From: Carnegiea gigantea
Taxonomy: Eukaryota > Streptophyta > Magnoliopsida > Caryophyllales > Cactaceae
NCBI GenBank assembly: GCA_029747015.1
Contig: JAKOGI010001327.1
Span: 171,501 to 235,500, forward strand
DNA: 64,000 bases
Reading direction: 5' to 3'
Within the stretch, counting starts at the first letter, position 1. Every line of letters begins with the position of its first letter. Position numbers and translations under genes: made by a program. This document shows, piece by piece, positions 34,597 through 45,619 of this stretch. The notes under the pieces were generated by a model that did no database searches, was not told the DNA's origin, and saw only the letters and a list, made by a program, of their open reading frames with translations.

Positions 34597-36330
34597 ATGA
34601 GTACACCACAAGGAATCCTTGAAGGGCAATCCATTACTCGTCCACCCTATTTCAACGGCCAACATTATAGTTGGTGGAAGAATAGGATGGAGAACTATAT
34701 TCAGGCAGAAGATTATGAATTATGGATGCTCATCAAGAACGGGCCCCTTGTTCCCACCAAGGTGCTTGAAGATGGTAAGAAGGTTCCCAAGGAACCCATA
34801 GAGTTTGATGGTGAAGACTATAAGAAAATGGAAAAGAATGCCAAGGCCAAGAAGCTATTATATTTTGGCCTAGGTCCAGATGAATATACACGTATCTCGG
34901 AGTGTGAGTCAGCTCAGGAGATATGGAATGCCCTCCAAGTAGCTCATGAAGGAACAAGTCAGGTCAAACAATCACGTATTGAGCTACTTATGAGGCAATA
35001 TGAGTTGTTTGATATGGGTGATCGTGAGAACGTGATGGATATGTACACACGCTTCACCCACATAACAAACGAGCTAAAATCCCTGGGAAAATCCTTCACC
35101 ACAGAAGAGCTGGTGAGGAAGATTCTAAGGATTTTGCCTCGGTCTTGGGAAGCGAAGGTGACAGCCATCCAAGAAGCTAAAGACATGAACAAGATCACCC
35201 TCGACGAGTTGATTGGCAATCTTCAAACCTATGAACTCAGAAAGAACTCACAACAAAAGGAGGAGCAGAAGAAGGATCGTGGGCTTGCCTTGAAAGCACA
35301 AGAGGATGATGACTCTGACCTTGAGGATGAAGAGATGGCCTTAATGACAAGAAAGTTCAAGAAATTCTTCAAAAAGGTCAAAGAAAACAGCAAAAGAAAA
35401 GACTTCAGTAAGTCCAGAAACACCCCCCGAGAACAGTTCACAGGGTGTTTCAAGTGTGGCAAACCAGATCACATTGTGAAGAACTGTCCACTACTTCGAG
35501 AAGAGCAAGAGCAAGAACACCCCAGGAAACAAGGTAGAAAACAAGCTGCAAGCAGTTCTGGGAGACGATTCTCGAAGGCTATGCTTGCTGCCTGGGGAGA
35601 TTCCTCTGAGGATGAAGGTGAGTCTGAAACTGATGAAGGTGCTGTAGCTCTCATGGCACAAAGTGACACGGATTCAGATGATGAATCAACAAACAGTCTT
35701 ACTGATCTCAAGAACAAGGTACGTGGTCTCAATAAAGCAACTCTCGAAGAACTTTTGTATACCTTGATGGATACTTGTGCTGAATTGAAACGAGATGTCC
35801 GAGACCTAGAACTAGAAAATGAGATCCTTAAAAATGAAAAACTGGGCTTACATGAAAATATTAATACGCTCAAAGAAAACCTCTTTATAAAAGAAGGAGA
35901 TTATTCTCGAATGGAGGAAAAACTCTTTGAGGTGGAAGGAATGGTTGAGTCCTTGCTCAGGGAGAACAAGGGTTTGCATGCTAATATAGAAAAACTGGAA
36001 ACCGAGCTTATCACAACCAAGCGCTGGAACAAGTCCTCACAAGCCCTTGATTGGTTAAACACTCACCACAGTCGAAACAAAAAGGGACTTGGATATAAGC
36101 CTAAACGAACAGTTTACCCAATTCATAGAAAGTATGTGGGATTACCTGAAAACATTGTTTGCTTTCATTGTGGTAAAACTGGTCACTATCGATATTCATG
36201 TCCTCTGAGAAGGTATGTCATTGAAAAAAATGAAAGGTATGTGAAACAAATCTGGATTAGAAAAGATGAGCTTTACTTGTCTAAAAGAATGGGACCCAAG
36301 TGGATCTGGGTTCCCAAAACTAACCTGTGA
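34597..36330 (+). CDS. SIRE Gag, 577 residues
   Basis: The open frame from an ATG 42 bases past the primer site encodes a full-length Gag. The N-terminal PPYFNGQHYSWWKNRMENYI (residues about 16-36) and a UBN2 domain (about 70-205) form the particle. A first CCHC knuckle, CFKCGKPDHIVKNC, lies at about residue 284, then acidic segments, a coiled coil rich in Leu/Glu/Asn (about 395-475), and a second knuckle, CFHCGKTGHYRYSC, near residue 522. Two knuckles separated by a coiled coil suit the SIRE lineage. It ends at TGA 36328-36330; the pol frame follows in the same phase. The frame is intact, so Gag could still be made. Confidence 0.95.
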   Translation: MSTPQGILEGQSITRPPYFNGQHYSWWKNRMENYIQAEDYELWMLIKNGPLVPTKVLEDGKKVPKEPIEFDGEDYKKMEKNAKAKKLLYFGLGPDEYTRISECESAQEIWNALQVAHEGTSQVKQSRIELLMRQYELFDMGDRENVMDMYTRFTHITNELKSLGKSFTTEELVRKILRILPRSWEAKVTAIQEAKDMNKITLDELIGNLQTYELRKNSQQKEEQKKDRGLALKAQEDDDSDLEDEEMALMTRKFKKFFKKVKENSKRKDFSKSRNTPREQFTGCFKCGKPDHIVKNCPLLREEQEQEHPRKQGRKQAASSSGRRFSKAMLAAWGDSSEDEGESETDEGAVALMAQSDTDSDDESTNSLTDLKNKVRGLNKATLEELLYTLMDTCAELKRDVRDLELENEILKNEKLGLHENINTLKENLFIKEGDYSRMEEKLFEVEGMVESLLRENKGLHANIEKLETELITTKRWNKSSQALDWLNTHHSRNKKGLGYKPKRTVYPIHRKYVGLPENIVCFHCGKTGHYRYSCPLRRYVIEKNERYVKQIWIRKDELYLSKRMGPKWIWVPKTNL

Positions 36331-39300
36331 TTTGTTTTGCAGGCTGAAGTGAGAGAGGACAACCCCATAAACAACCCAGCAAACAGGGTAAGAAACACCC
36401 TGTCAAACAGATTAGAAAACAACCTTGAAAACAGGCAGCTGTGGTATGTTGATAGTGGGTGTTCGCGGCATATGACTGGAGAAAAATCAAACTTTCTCTC
36501 ACTTACAGCTTCAACCGGTGGGAGCGTGGCTTTTCGCAACGGCAAGTCTGGAACAATTGTCGGTGTAGGTAGCATTGGTAAAACTCTCTCCCACTCAATT
36601 GATAATATGCACTTAGTTGATGGTTTAAAACATAATTTACTAAGTGTGTCCTAACTGTGTGACAAGAACAACCTAGTGGTGTTCTCACGAACACATTGCT
36701 TGGTTGTCAATGTCAACACAGGAGATTTCGTATTAAGGGGGAAGCGACGCAAAAATGTTTACAAAGCATGTATTTCCACTCTTCCCCAAAACAACCTGAC
36801 TTGTTTGAGTGCTGTGAATGATGACATAATGCTCTGGCACAAGAGACTAGGTCATGCAAGCCTTACTCTTTTAAACAAACTTGTTTCAAAAGACCTGGTT
36901 ATTGGACTACCTTCCATCAAATTTAATGATGACAAGGCATGTGAAGCTTGTGCAAAAGGCAAACAAGTCAGATCTTCTTTTAAATCAAAAAAATATGTAA
37001 GCACTACCCGACCTCTAGAATTATTACACATTGATTTGAGTGGTCCCATGAGGATAACTAGTAGAGGTGGGAAAAAGTATGTGCTTGTTGTAGTGGATGA
37101 TTACTCTCGATTTGCTTGGACCTTGTTTTTGGCATCCAAAGATGAAACCTTTGAGAATTTTATTGCCTTTCTCAAAAAGGTTGAAAAGAGAGTAGGACAC
37201 TCCTTAATTAGCTTGAGATCTGATCATGGAACTGAGTTTGAAAATGCAAGTTTTATCAACTATTGTAATGAACATGGTGTTGATCATAACTTCTCAGCTC
37301 CAAGAACACCCCAACAAAATGGGGTGGTTGAGCGCAAAAATCGCACCCTGGAAGACATGACCAGAACAATGCTTATTGCTAGTGGTCTTCCTAGGTATTT
37401 CTGGACAGAAGCATTGAACACCTCATGTTACATTATAAATAGATGCATGATCAGACCCATTTTGAACTAAACTCGTTATGAACTTTTCAAGGGCAGAAAA
37501 CCCAATATTACGCACCTAATAACATTTGGTTGTAGGTGTTTTGCGCATAATAATGGGAAGGATGCCTTAGGAAAGTTTGACCCTAGGAGTGATGAGGCAA
37601 TATTTCTTGGCTATTCTTCTCACAACAAGGCATACAAAGTCTTTAACAAAAGGACCTTGTATGTTAAGGAAAGTGTGCATGTGCTTTTTAATAAATCTAA
37701 CTTGTTGAGTGAGAATGATGCACAGGAAGATGAACTTGAATTAAGTCTTGTTCGAAAAGAAGTGTTGCTCCAAGATAAACGAGGTAAGAACACCATGGAG
37801 AAAACAACTCCTGAAGGTGTTCCTCAGAACAGTAGGCAAGGTGAACACCAAACAGGGGGAAACACCGTTGGACCCTGTTCGGGACCATGTTCTTCAGGAA
37901 CAGGCTTACAAACAGGTGCAGAAACAGGCTCAGGAGATGATCGTAAGCTTGATATTACGACTAGAGTAGAGCATGGGTCTGTGGATCCTCTTACTCCACG
38001 ACCATGGAAGTACCATAGTTCGCACCCCCTTGATCAAATTCTGTCTGATATTAACAGTGGAGTGCAAACTAGGTCTAAGCTTAAGAATTTCTGTGCTTTC
38101 TATGCTTTTCTCTCTAATATTGAGCCAAAGAGTGTGAATGAAGCTCTTGCAGATTCAGATTGGGTCAAGGCAATGCAAGAAGAGCTCCATCAATTTGAAA
38201 GAAATAAAGTATGGCACCTTGTACCTAAACCTGTAGAGAGAACAATCATTGGAACCAAGTGGGTGTTCCGAAACAAACTGGATGAGTCAGGAACAGTCAC
38301 TAGGAACAAGGCACGGCTGGTTGTTCAAGGGTATAATCAAGAAGAAGGGATCGATTATGAAGAAACCTTTGCACCAGTTGCTAGAATTGAGGCTATTCGA
38401 ATCTTAATAGCCTTTGCAGCTCATATGGAAATCAAGCTATATCAAATGGACGTGAAAAGTGCATTCCTCAATGGATACCTTAAAGAAGAGGTGTATGTCA
38501 AACAACCCCCTGGTTTTGAAAACAGTGAATTTCCTAACCATGTTTTCAAACTTGACAAAGCTCTTTATGGCCTAAAACAAGCTCCTAGAGCTTGGTACGA
38601 ACGGTTGTCAAGTTTTTTAATTGAAAATGATTTTAGAAGAGGCAAGGTAGATAATACCTTGTTTCTAAAATCTAAGGGGGAACATTTATTGATTGTCCAA
38701 ATATATGCTGATGACATTATATTTGGTGCAACTCATCATGATTTATGCAATGAATTTTCAAATATGATGAGGAGTGAGTTTGAGATGAGCATGATGGGTG
38801 AGCTTAACTTTTTCTTAGGCTTACAAATCAAGCAAACTCCAAACGGCACCATGATCCATCAACAAAAGTATATCAAGGAGCTACTTAAGCGTTTTGGGAT
38901 GGAGTTGGCCAAACCCGTAGACACTCCTATTTCTCCTTCAACCAGGTTGGTTATGGATGATGGGAGTCCCTCAGTTGAGGAGAAACTCTATAGGGGCATG
39001 ATTGGGTCACTCCTATACCTAACCGCTAGTAGACCAGATATTGTTTTTAGTGTTGGTTTATGTGCCCGTTTTCAGTCTAATCCTAAGGAAACTCATCTTA
39101 AGGCTGTGAAACGGATACTAAGATATTTGAAACATACACCCAATTTAGCCTTATGGTATCCTAGAGGTTGCAATTTTGATCTTGTTGGATATGCTGATGC
39201 TGACTATGCTGGATTCCTAGTTGATAGAAAGAGTACCTCAGGTATAGCTCACTTTCTTGGACCTTGTTTGGTATCTTGGGCTACCAAGAAGCAACATTCT

Positions 39301-39648
39301 GTTGCCATGTCCACAGCAGAAGCTGAATATGTTGCAGCAGCTTCATGTTGTGCTCAACTGTTGTGGATAAGGCAACAGCTTAAGGACTTTTGTGTTGACA
39401 CTGGATGCATTCCTATTTTTTGTGATAACACAAGTGCAATTAACATTGCCAAAAATCCATGTCAACATAAAAGAACAAAGCATATTGACATTCGACATCA
39501 TTTCTTGAGAGATAATGTTGAAAAGGGTTTAATCTCTATGAATTTTTGCACAACGGAAAATCAAATTGCTGATATATTCACTAAGGCACTAGCTAGAGAT
39601 CAATTTGAGAGAAATAGACTGGAACTAGGGTTGGTGAGAACACCCTGA
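36331..39648 (+). pseudogene. SIRE Pol: protease, integrase, reverse transcriptase, RNase H (two internal stops)
   Basis: It continues in the gag frame after the UGA. Protease has WYVDSGCSRHMTG (36442) with intact DSG. Pre-integrase has LWHKRLGHASL and CEACAKGKQ. Integrase shows the catalytic Asp, Asp and Glu in LLHIDLSGP (37030), SLRSDHGTEF (37220) and GVVERKNRTL (37330). Reverse transcriptase has [12 protein letters not shown] and YADD (38704-38715), and RNase H has [10 protein letters not shown] (39310). Stops interrupt the frame at 36652-36654 (TAA, consistent with CAA changed by C to T) and 37468-37470 (TAA). Everything else is open for over 1,000 codons. It ends at the TGA at 39646-39648. 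These two nonsense changes should block Pol, although all active-site residues are present. Confidence 0.94.
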
Positions 39649-39987
39649 GATACCTGTTTCCAGAACATGAACTGGGTTTGGTAAGATCAACCTTTACACC
39701 CTGTTCTCTCCCCCTATTTGCAAATCTTATTAACAACGGATGTGATTGCATACACTCGAATTGCGTGCATTTTGTCTCTACTTATCCACTTAGTGCAGCA
39801 TAAGGGGATGTACTGGAGCCGCCTTAATACCATTAAGTCCAATCAAGATCAGACGGCAAAGAACAGGCATAATGAAGAGAATAGGTACGCCCCTTGGTTG
39901 GTCGATGTGTTTTATTTCCTTCCCAAGGCACAAGCTTTTAATGCTCACACCCGTTGCAAACCGAGAAATCTTCTAAAGATTTTGGGT

Positions 39988-40020
<33 letters not shown>

Positions 40021-40117
40021 ATATGCCCTGTTCTCAGTTCTGTCGTTCATCTCGCACACAAGCAAAACCTGAAAACCCTGCAAAAACCTTAAACCTAATC
40101 TCTCTCTTCTAGCAACA
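39649..40117 (+). other. Intergenic region between pol and the 3' ORF
   Basis: This holds a (CT)n tract at 39989-40018, then TTTATATG, then a pyrimidine-rich run ending TCTAG at 40112. The last is a good 3' splice site with a CTAAT branch-like word about 15 bases upstream, five bases before the ATG of the next ORF. No protein is supported here. Confidence 0.6.
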
Positions 40118-41890
40118 ATGGCTCCCAACAACTCCTCTCAATCAAAAGCCCTCGTTCTTGCGTCCTCAATCCCTGCTCCCCCTCGCCCAATCCTGTACAA
40201 GCCTTTCAAATTCCTGAAAAGCTTGTCCCTACAATCAGTGGGAATGGGGATGGATGATATTCCCTTCGAGTGTGGAAGGGAATTGGTGTTCCTTGTAGGG
40301 ACAATTGCTTGTCCCATTAAAGTCGAGTCAGAGGGTACACTATCGGGGTCTCAAGACCAACTCTTGGAAACCCCTGAAGGGTTTAATTTTGAGCCCTGTT
40401 CTTCTGGGTTGTTTCCTGACACAGCGACAAAAACAGGGGCTGCCTCTGTCGAAGGTGTGTATGTGGAGGATCTAAATGTTGACTTCCAAGGGAAGTCGAA
40501 TGAGACATCAGAGGAGAGTTTAGAGAAGGATTCTCTCTCTGAGGCTGAAACCCCCACTCCGGTCGCTCAAACTGGAGAGAAAAGGAAAAGGGTGAAAATA
40601 GTGGCCAGGCGTAGCAGAACGCCAAGAACAAGGCCACAACCAAGGTCTCAGCCCTCTCAAACTCCCTCTTCTCCACAATCCTCCAAGCCTTCTCGCAAAT
40701 CTGCGAGAATAGCTTTTCAATCCTCTCACCGTATCTCCAAACCCTCTGCTCCTGTCATCGAAGAGATTTCCTCCTCTTCTACTGAAGGGTTCTCGAGTTC
40801 TGACTCTGAGAACACCACCTTCAAACAGGGGACACTGGTGTTCTCCGAGTCCTCTGAAGAACAAGCCCCTCCAAAATCAACCACTAAACCTGCTGTGAAG
40901 CCCTCTCCTGCAAAAACACCCCTCAAGCGAAAGCCCAGAACAGCCCCCCTACCAGAAGCTACCACCTCTGTTCCTGCCCCCAAACGCCCAAAGCAGTTCA
41001 CTCTCTCTCCTATGTCTGACAAACATGCGCAGTTGCTTAAGCGCAATGTCGTCAGGGGGAAGGTAGTGAATGTAAGCTTTTTCGAGGAACAGGGTCTGGG
41101 GGTGTTCCTGACCAAGTTGCGCGCTCAAGGCTGGCTCGACTTGTTTGCAAACACCCAGTTGGGGTGTTCTGTGCCTGAGTTGGCTGAGTTTTACGCCAAC
41201 TGCAGTGTCACCGAAGGGGTGGTGACTAGTTTTGTGAATGGGCAACGCATTAAGGTTGATGCGCCCACACTTGGGAAAATTTTGGGAGTACCCTCCCAAG
41301 GCTTTGACGTGTATGTGAGGGAAGACAAAACAGCCCTAGAAACAGCCAGGCTCCTAGAGGTGTCCCAACGCCTCAGTCAAAAACAGGGCCTGAGAACACC
41401 CCTCTCTGTTAAGAAGGGTGAAATGACCTCCCTGCACCAACTATTGTTTATGTTCACTATCAAGAACATAATTCCGCGAGGTCAAGGGCGAAACTCAGCT
41501 GATGCCCTCAATCAATGCCTGGTGGACTTACTGGATCGGGAGGAACCAATCAACCTCCCTGCAATCATGATTCGCTACATAGGGCGAATTGCGAACCCCA
41601 CCTGGGCCCATGATCTTGGATATGGGTTTCTGCTGACAAGGGTGTTTGAGCACCTTGGGATAGTGCTCACACGGCGAGTGGAGGCCCAAGTCGTTGATGA
41701 GATTGGGATTGACACTCTGCTCGGGTATGGCTATGAGGTTGGCGAAGGGTCAGTCTCCAAACAGGGTCGTCGACCACCTCGACCACCTGTTTCTGGGCAA
41801 CCTTCCATCAAACTTGAGGCTGTTTTTGAGGACAATGCTCGCCTCAAGGATGAGCTCTCAGCTGTCCAGGTTGCTCTTGCTGAGGAGTAA
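40118..41890 (+). CDS. SIRE 3' ORF ('env-like' / putative plant transposon protein), 590 residues
   Basis: The frame opens with AACAATGGC, a strong plant start context. Residues 1-125 have no recognised domain. About 125-310 is Ser/Pro/Lys-rich and probably disordered, with nuclear-localisation-like clusters (KRKRVKIVARRSR). About 310-540 is a helical domain (RAQGWLDLFANTQLG ... YGFLLTRVFEHLGIVLTRR) seen in plant 'putative transposon protein' families. The C-terminus is a Glu/Leu/Ala coiled coil. I see no signal peptide or transmembrane segment, so an envelope role is doubtful. The TAA at 41888-41890 looks premature: reading on in frame continues coiled-coil-like codons to TGA at 41987-41989. 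A 3' splice site lies at 40112. Function is unknown. Confidence 0.87.
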   Translation: MAPNNSSQSKALVLASSIPAPPRPILYKPFKFLKSLSLQSVGMGMDDIPFECGRELVFLVGTIACPIKVESEGTLSGSQDQLLETPEGFNFEPCSSGLFPDTATKTGAASVEGVYVEDLNVDFQGKSNETSEESLEKDSLSEAETPTPVAQTGEKRKRVKIVARRSRTPRTRPQPRSQPSQTPSSPQSSKPSRKSARIAFQSSHRISKPSAPVIEEISSSSTEGFSSSDSENTTFKQGTLVFSESSEEQAPPKSTTKPAVKPSPAKTPLKRKPRTAPLPEATTSVPAPKRPKQFTLSPMSDKHAQLLKRNVVRGKVVNVSFFEEQGLGVFLTKLRAQGWLDLFANTQLGCSVPELAEFYANCSVTEGVVTSFVNGQRIKVDAPTLGKILGVPSQGFDVYVREDKTALETARLLEVSQRLSQKQGLRTPLSVKKGEMTSLHQLLFMFTIKNIIPRGQGRNSADALNQCLVDLLDREEPINLPAIMIRYIGRIANPTWAHDLGYGFLLTRVFEHLGIVLTRRVEAQVVDEIGIDTLLGYGYEVGEGSVSKQGRRPPRPPVSGQPSIKLEAVFEDNARLKDELSAVQVALAEE

Positions 41891-42275
41891 GCCCTCTCCG
41901 CCAAACGCCATGAGGAACTGCTTGCCCTTCTCTTCATTCTTGCCCCCAGCATTCCTCCTCTGCAAACGAGACCACCCCCTGCAACCTGATTCTCTAGGCT
42001 GTTCTCTTGTCTCCTCCCATCTTCGTTTTTGGCATTGTACTGTTTTTAATGCAATATCTCCTTAATGATGCTTCTTGCACCTTATGCTCTATATTTCTTT
42101 TCTTGCATTCATACTGTTGTTTATGCTTTTTAATGATGCCAAAAGGGGGAATAAGACCATATGAATAAAACCATATGACGTGCTCTATGACCTAGCACCT
42201 AGAGGATCCCTATCAGCATTAAACGTTGTTAAGCTTTTTAATTTTGTCAATATGGTCACTTGGTTTGTCATCATC

Positions 42276-42289
42276 AAAAAGGGGGAATT
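42276..42289 (+). promoter_or_regulatory. Polypurine tract of the SIRE element
   Basis: AAAAAGGGGGAATT directly before the 3' LTR TGTTGATT. A second near-copy (AAAAGGGGGAATAAG) lies at about 42141-42155. Confidence 0.93.
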
Positions 42290-43755
42290 TGTTGATTATA
42301 TTTAGTTTTGATGATAACAAATCCAAGAGTAACATATTTGTCTAAGTAATGTTGTTCCAAACAAGCTCTCCAAACAGGGCCTAATACACCGTTGTTCCTA
42401 CACCGCTGTTTGTGATATTTTATTAACCTGGTGGCTAAATGTTGAGAACAAGTCTTAGGAACAGGTTCCGAGCTTCAGTGACACAAGATCAGCAAACAAC
42501 ACATATGGTTTAAGTCTTGAAGAACATTCAGCTACAGAAGATCACCCAAGGAATCAAGGTGACCAAGGTGTTTTGGAGCAGCATATTCACTCTTGACAAG
42601 ACAACTAATTCTTACAAGGAGTCTTGGTTAATTTAGTTTTTATCTTTTAGACTCTTGTTAATATGCCAATCTTGAAAGTATCATTTTTAGCACTTCTTGA
42701 AAACGGTTTTCGAAAAGTTGCTTTGGGACACCATTTCCAAACAACCCTGCAAACAGGGAGCCTAGGGTGTTCTCAAAAACTACAGCAGCTACATCAGTCT
42801 TATCTGGAAATTTGTTTCGGTTGGCCGCCAGATCTAAAAAGATTTGTTTTGAATTTGAAAAATTGCAAAACCGTTTTTGCTAAAGATTTCTCTTGAAAGA
42901 TTCTTATCCCTTATTTTTAGGTCTTGATTGAATTTGGGATAAATCAAGATTTTATCCTTTTCAAGCTAGATTACTCGGCCAAGATATTTTAAGAAAATCT
43001 TCTCTCCTCTCTTAGCCGTTGGAAATCTTTGGTGAATCTTCTAAACGACTAAAAATAGAGGATTTTCCCTATCTTTTGAAAAGAATAGCCATTGGGTTGT
43101 GCGTTTAAATATTGAAATTCTCTCTCCCATTTGACAATCCGGTTTTTACAAAGAAGTAAGAGATTTTTAGAGTTGAATTTCAAAGAGAAAAATCGTGAGA
43201 AGATTGTGCTTAACTGAGCTTTCAATTTCTTGGCATAATAGGACTTCATTGTACCTTACATCTGCTTAAGCCAGAAGCACCCCAGTAAGGTGTTTTGTAC
43301 TCCTGTTCTCAGAACAGAAAGTGAGTGAGTGTGTCCTCAGTCGTGTGGACTTTGGACGTGTCCTATCTGGTGAGATTGGACGTGGTGTAACCTGTCTTAG
43401 GGAAGAAGGTTACGTGGGTTACAAGTTGTAACAAGGAGTGTTGCTTTTGTAACGTTTTTAGCCCGTTAGTGAAGTGGTTAAATCCTACACGAGGTAGGTC
43501 GTGGTTTTTCACACCTCAGTTGGGCTAGAGGTGTTTTCCACGTAAAAATTGTGTGTGCTTTATTTCCGCATTTATTACTTTGAATTTCGCTACTGAATCA
43601 ATTGAGAACAACCGCTACAAACAAGGCGTAAGGTTGTTTGTGATTTACAAACAATCTCTGCAATCAAGTGCTACGGTTGTTTGTCAGTTATTAGGCGAAA
43701 ATCGACCACCACAATTCACCCCCCTCTTGTGGTTGTGTACTCTTGGAATTCAACA
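42290..43755 (+). repeat. 3' LTR of the SIRE element
   Basis: 1466 bp, TGTTGATTATATTTAG to TTGGAATTCAACA, followed by target duplication AGTTT at 43756-43760. Confidence 0.97.
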
Positions 43756-44006
43756 AGTTTGAAGATGTTTTCAAGTTGGCTCTCAAGATAGCAAAGGAAA
43801 AAAGAGAAACAAGCCCTCTTCTTGGCCTTACGCAAAAGAAGCCACCACATCCAATCCTCATTCTTCCACCAAGGTCGAAGGCTCCTTAAAGGTTGATAAA
43901 GGCGAAGGAACCCTTACGAGGTATTTCTAAGGATGTCCTTGAGGATCTAGAATCCAAGAAGTTCTTCAGTGTTAAGGCCAGCTATAAGCACTTCTAATTT
44001 GAATGC
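43756..44006 (+). pseudogene. Gypsy Gag relic, part 2
   Basis: Continues the gag broken at 33075: FEDVFKLALKIAKEKRE, then ISKDVLEDLESKKFFSVKA and a decayed knuckle (SYKHF, stop, FEC) at 43960-44006. The knuckle lost its first two cysteines. It is broken again at 44006 by the solo LTR, and continues at 45620. Confidence 0.82.
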
Positions 44007-45619
44007 TGTTGTGTTATTATATTTAGTTTTGATGATAACAAATCCAAGTGTAAAAATCTGTCCAAGTAATGTTGCTCCGAACACGATCTCCAAACAGGCC
44101 TAACTGGTGTTTGTGATCTTTATTGTATTAACTAGTTTACTACATGTGAGAATGTCTTCTAGACAGGTTTTACTTGGTGATTCTATATTAAGTCAAGAAC
44201 ACCAACCCGACAGTTGATTGTAAAGCGTGTTCCTGAACTCTAGCAATGCAAAGAACAACCCCAGCAAACAAGGTGGCCTTGGTGTTCACAGCAGCTCTAC
44301 AAATCTCGGACAAGATGACTGGTTCAAAACAAGAAGTCTTGGGTATATAGGTTTTATTTAATTAGACTCTTGTTAATATGCCAATATTGAAAATATCATT
44401 TTTAAACACTTCTTGAATCGGTACTTGCGCTAAGTGCTTCAGAACACCAGTTGCGAACAACCCTGCGAACAGGGTGCCTGGGGTGTTTCTGAACTGCAAT
44501 GGCCATACCCGATTATTTTTGAAAAATTCATTTTGGTTGGCCAAGAACTCTAGAATACTTTCCTTGAATTTCAAAACTGCTATTTCTCTGGAAAGGATAT
44601 TTCCTGAAAATATTTTGGGAGAATTTCGAAAATAAGTTTTGGAGATTTGCCAAAACTTAAAGGAAAAAATTTCCTTTGACTATATTTTCGGATTTGGTAA
44701 AAGCTGAAAATCTCTTTAAACCTCTTCACGGTTATGGGAAGATAAGGGTTATCTTTTAAGATAACAAAATCCCTTATATTTTGGGATAAATTAATCATTA
44801 GCCGTTGGATAATTTTGCAAAACAATTTCCATACTTAGCTGATTCTGTGGTTTATGACCGTTGGTTTTTTTGTTTAAAAGCCTCAGCTTTTTCTCTCCCA
44901 GCATATACACACAGACAGATATATACAGATATTCAAAACACTCGAAAAACAGAGAGATAGAAAACTCGGTTTGAATTTGCATAAACACAGCCTTTTGAAA
45001 AATCCAGGAAAATCAGAAAACTCGGTTTACACTCAAAGATTCTTGAGCTTCATTCTGAAAAGCAAACCGTGACAAGCTGTGTTTGATTTTGAGTTTTCAT
45101 ACCATTGGCATAATAGGATCTTCATTGTACCTTACATCTGCTTAGTGAGAAGCACCCCCTGTAAGGTGTTTGTAACCCTGATCTTGAATCAGAAAAGTGA
45201 GTGAGTGTGTCCTAGTCGTGTGGACTTGGACGTGTCTAATCTTGCGAAGGTTGGACGTGGTGTAACCTGTCTTTGGGAAGAAGGTTATGTGGTTGCAAGT
45301 TGTAACAAGGTGTGTTACATTTGTAACGTGTGAAGCCCGTTAGTGAAAGTGGTTAAATCCTACACGAGGTAGGTCGTGGTTTTTCACACCTCAGTTGGGC
45401 TAGAGGTGTTTTCCACGTAAAAATTGTGTGTGCTTTATTTTCCGCATCTATCTTGGTGATTTTCGCCTCTGCAATATTTGAGAACACCCCGTGCAAACAA
45501 GCTATCAGGGTGTTTGTCACTTGAGAACAACCTCTGTGAGGGTGTTTGTTATCTACAACGCGAAAATCAGATACCACAATTCACCCCCCTCTTGTGGTTG
45601 GATACTCACGAACTCAACA
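44007..45619 (+). mobile_element. Solo LTR of a second SIRE-related family
   Basis: Begins TGTTGTGTTATTATATTTAG and ends CACGAACTCAACA, 1613 bp, flanked by the target duplication AATGC (44002-44006 and 45620-45624). It shares long blocks with the SIRE LTRs (for example around 45380-45430 with 34290-34345) but is longer and clearly diverged. No internal region is present, so it arose by LTR-LTR recombination. The flanking gag frame resumes exactly after the duplication. Confidence 0.93.

Larger units (their letters stand above)
33076..43755 (+). mobile_element. Young SIRE/Maximus-type Ty1/copia element with extra 3' ORF
   Basis: Two 1466-bp LTRs (33076-34541 and 42290-43755), target duplication AGTTT (33071-33075 and 43756-43760), tRNA-Met primer site and AAAAAGGGGGAATT polypurine tract define a complete 10,680-bp element. 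Coding order is gag (34597-36330), pol with protease, integrase, reverse transcriptase and RNase H (36331-39648), then a separate ORF (40118-41890). I count about 20 substitutions and no indels between the LTRs, roughly 1.4%, so the insertion is recent. Gag and pol share one frame, with a UGA at the junction and two later nonsense codons in pol. It interrupts an older gypsy gag. The extra 3' ORF, the long LTRs and the primer site fit the SIRE lineage. Confidence 0.96.

Noticed and set aside
34733..35873. Minus-strand frames opposite SIRE gag
   Set aside because: Shadows of a well-supported gag frame rich in charged codons.
36213..36342. Intron that would remove the gag stop and fuse Gag to Pol
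   Set aside because: The 130-bp and 106-bp candidates both change the reading phase, so they cannot make a Gag-Pol fusion.
40351..41299. Several minus-strand frames of 68-129 codons
   Set aside because: They lie antisense to the SIRE 3' ORF and mirror its codon use; no start context or family.
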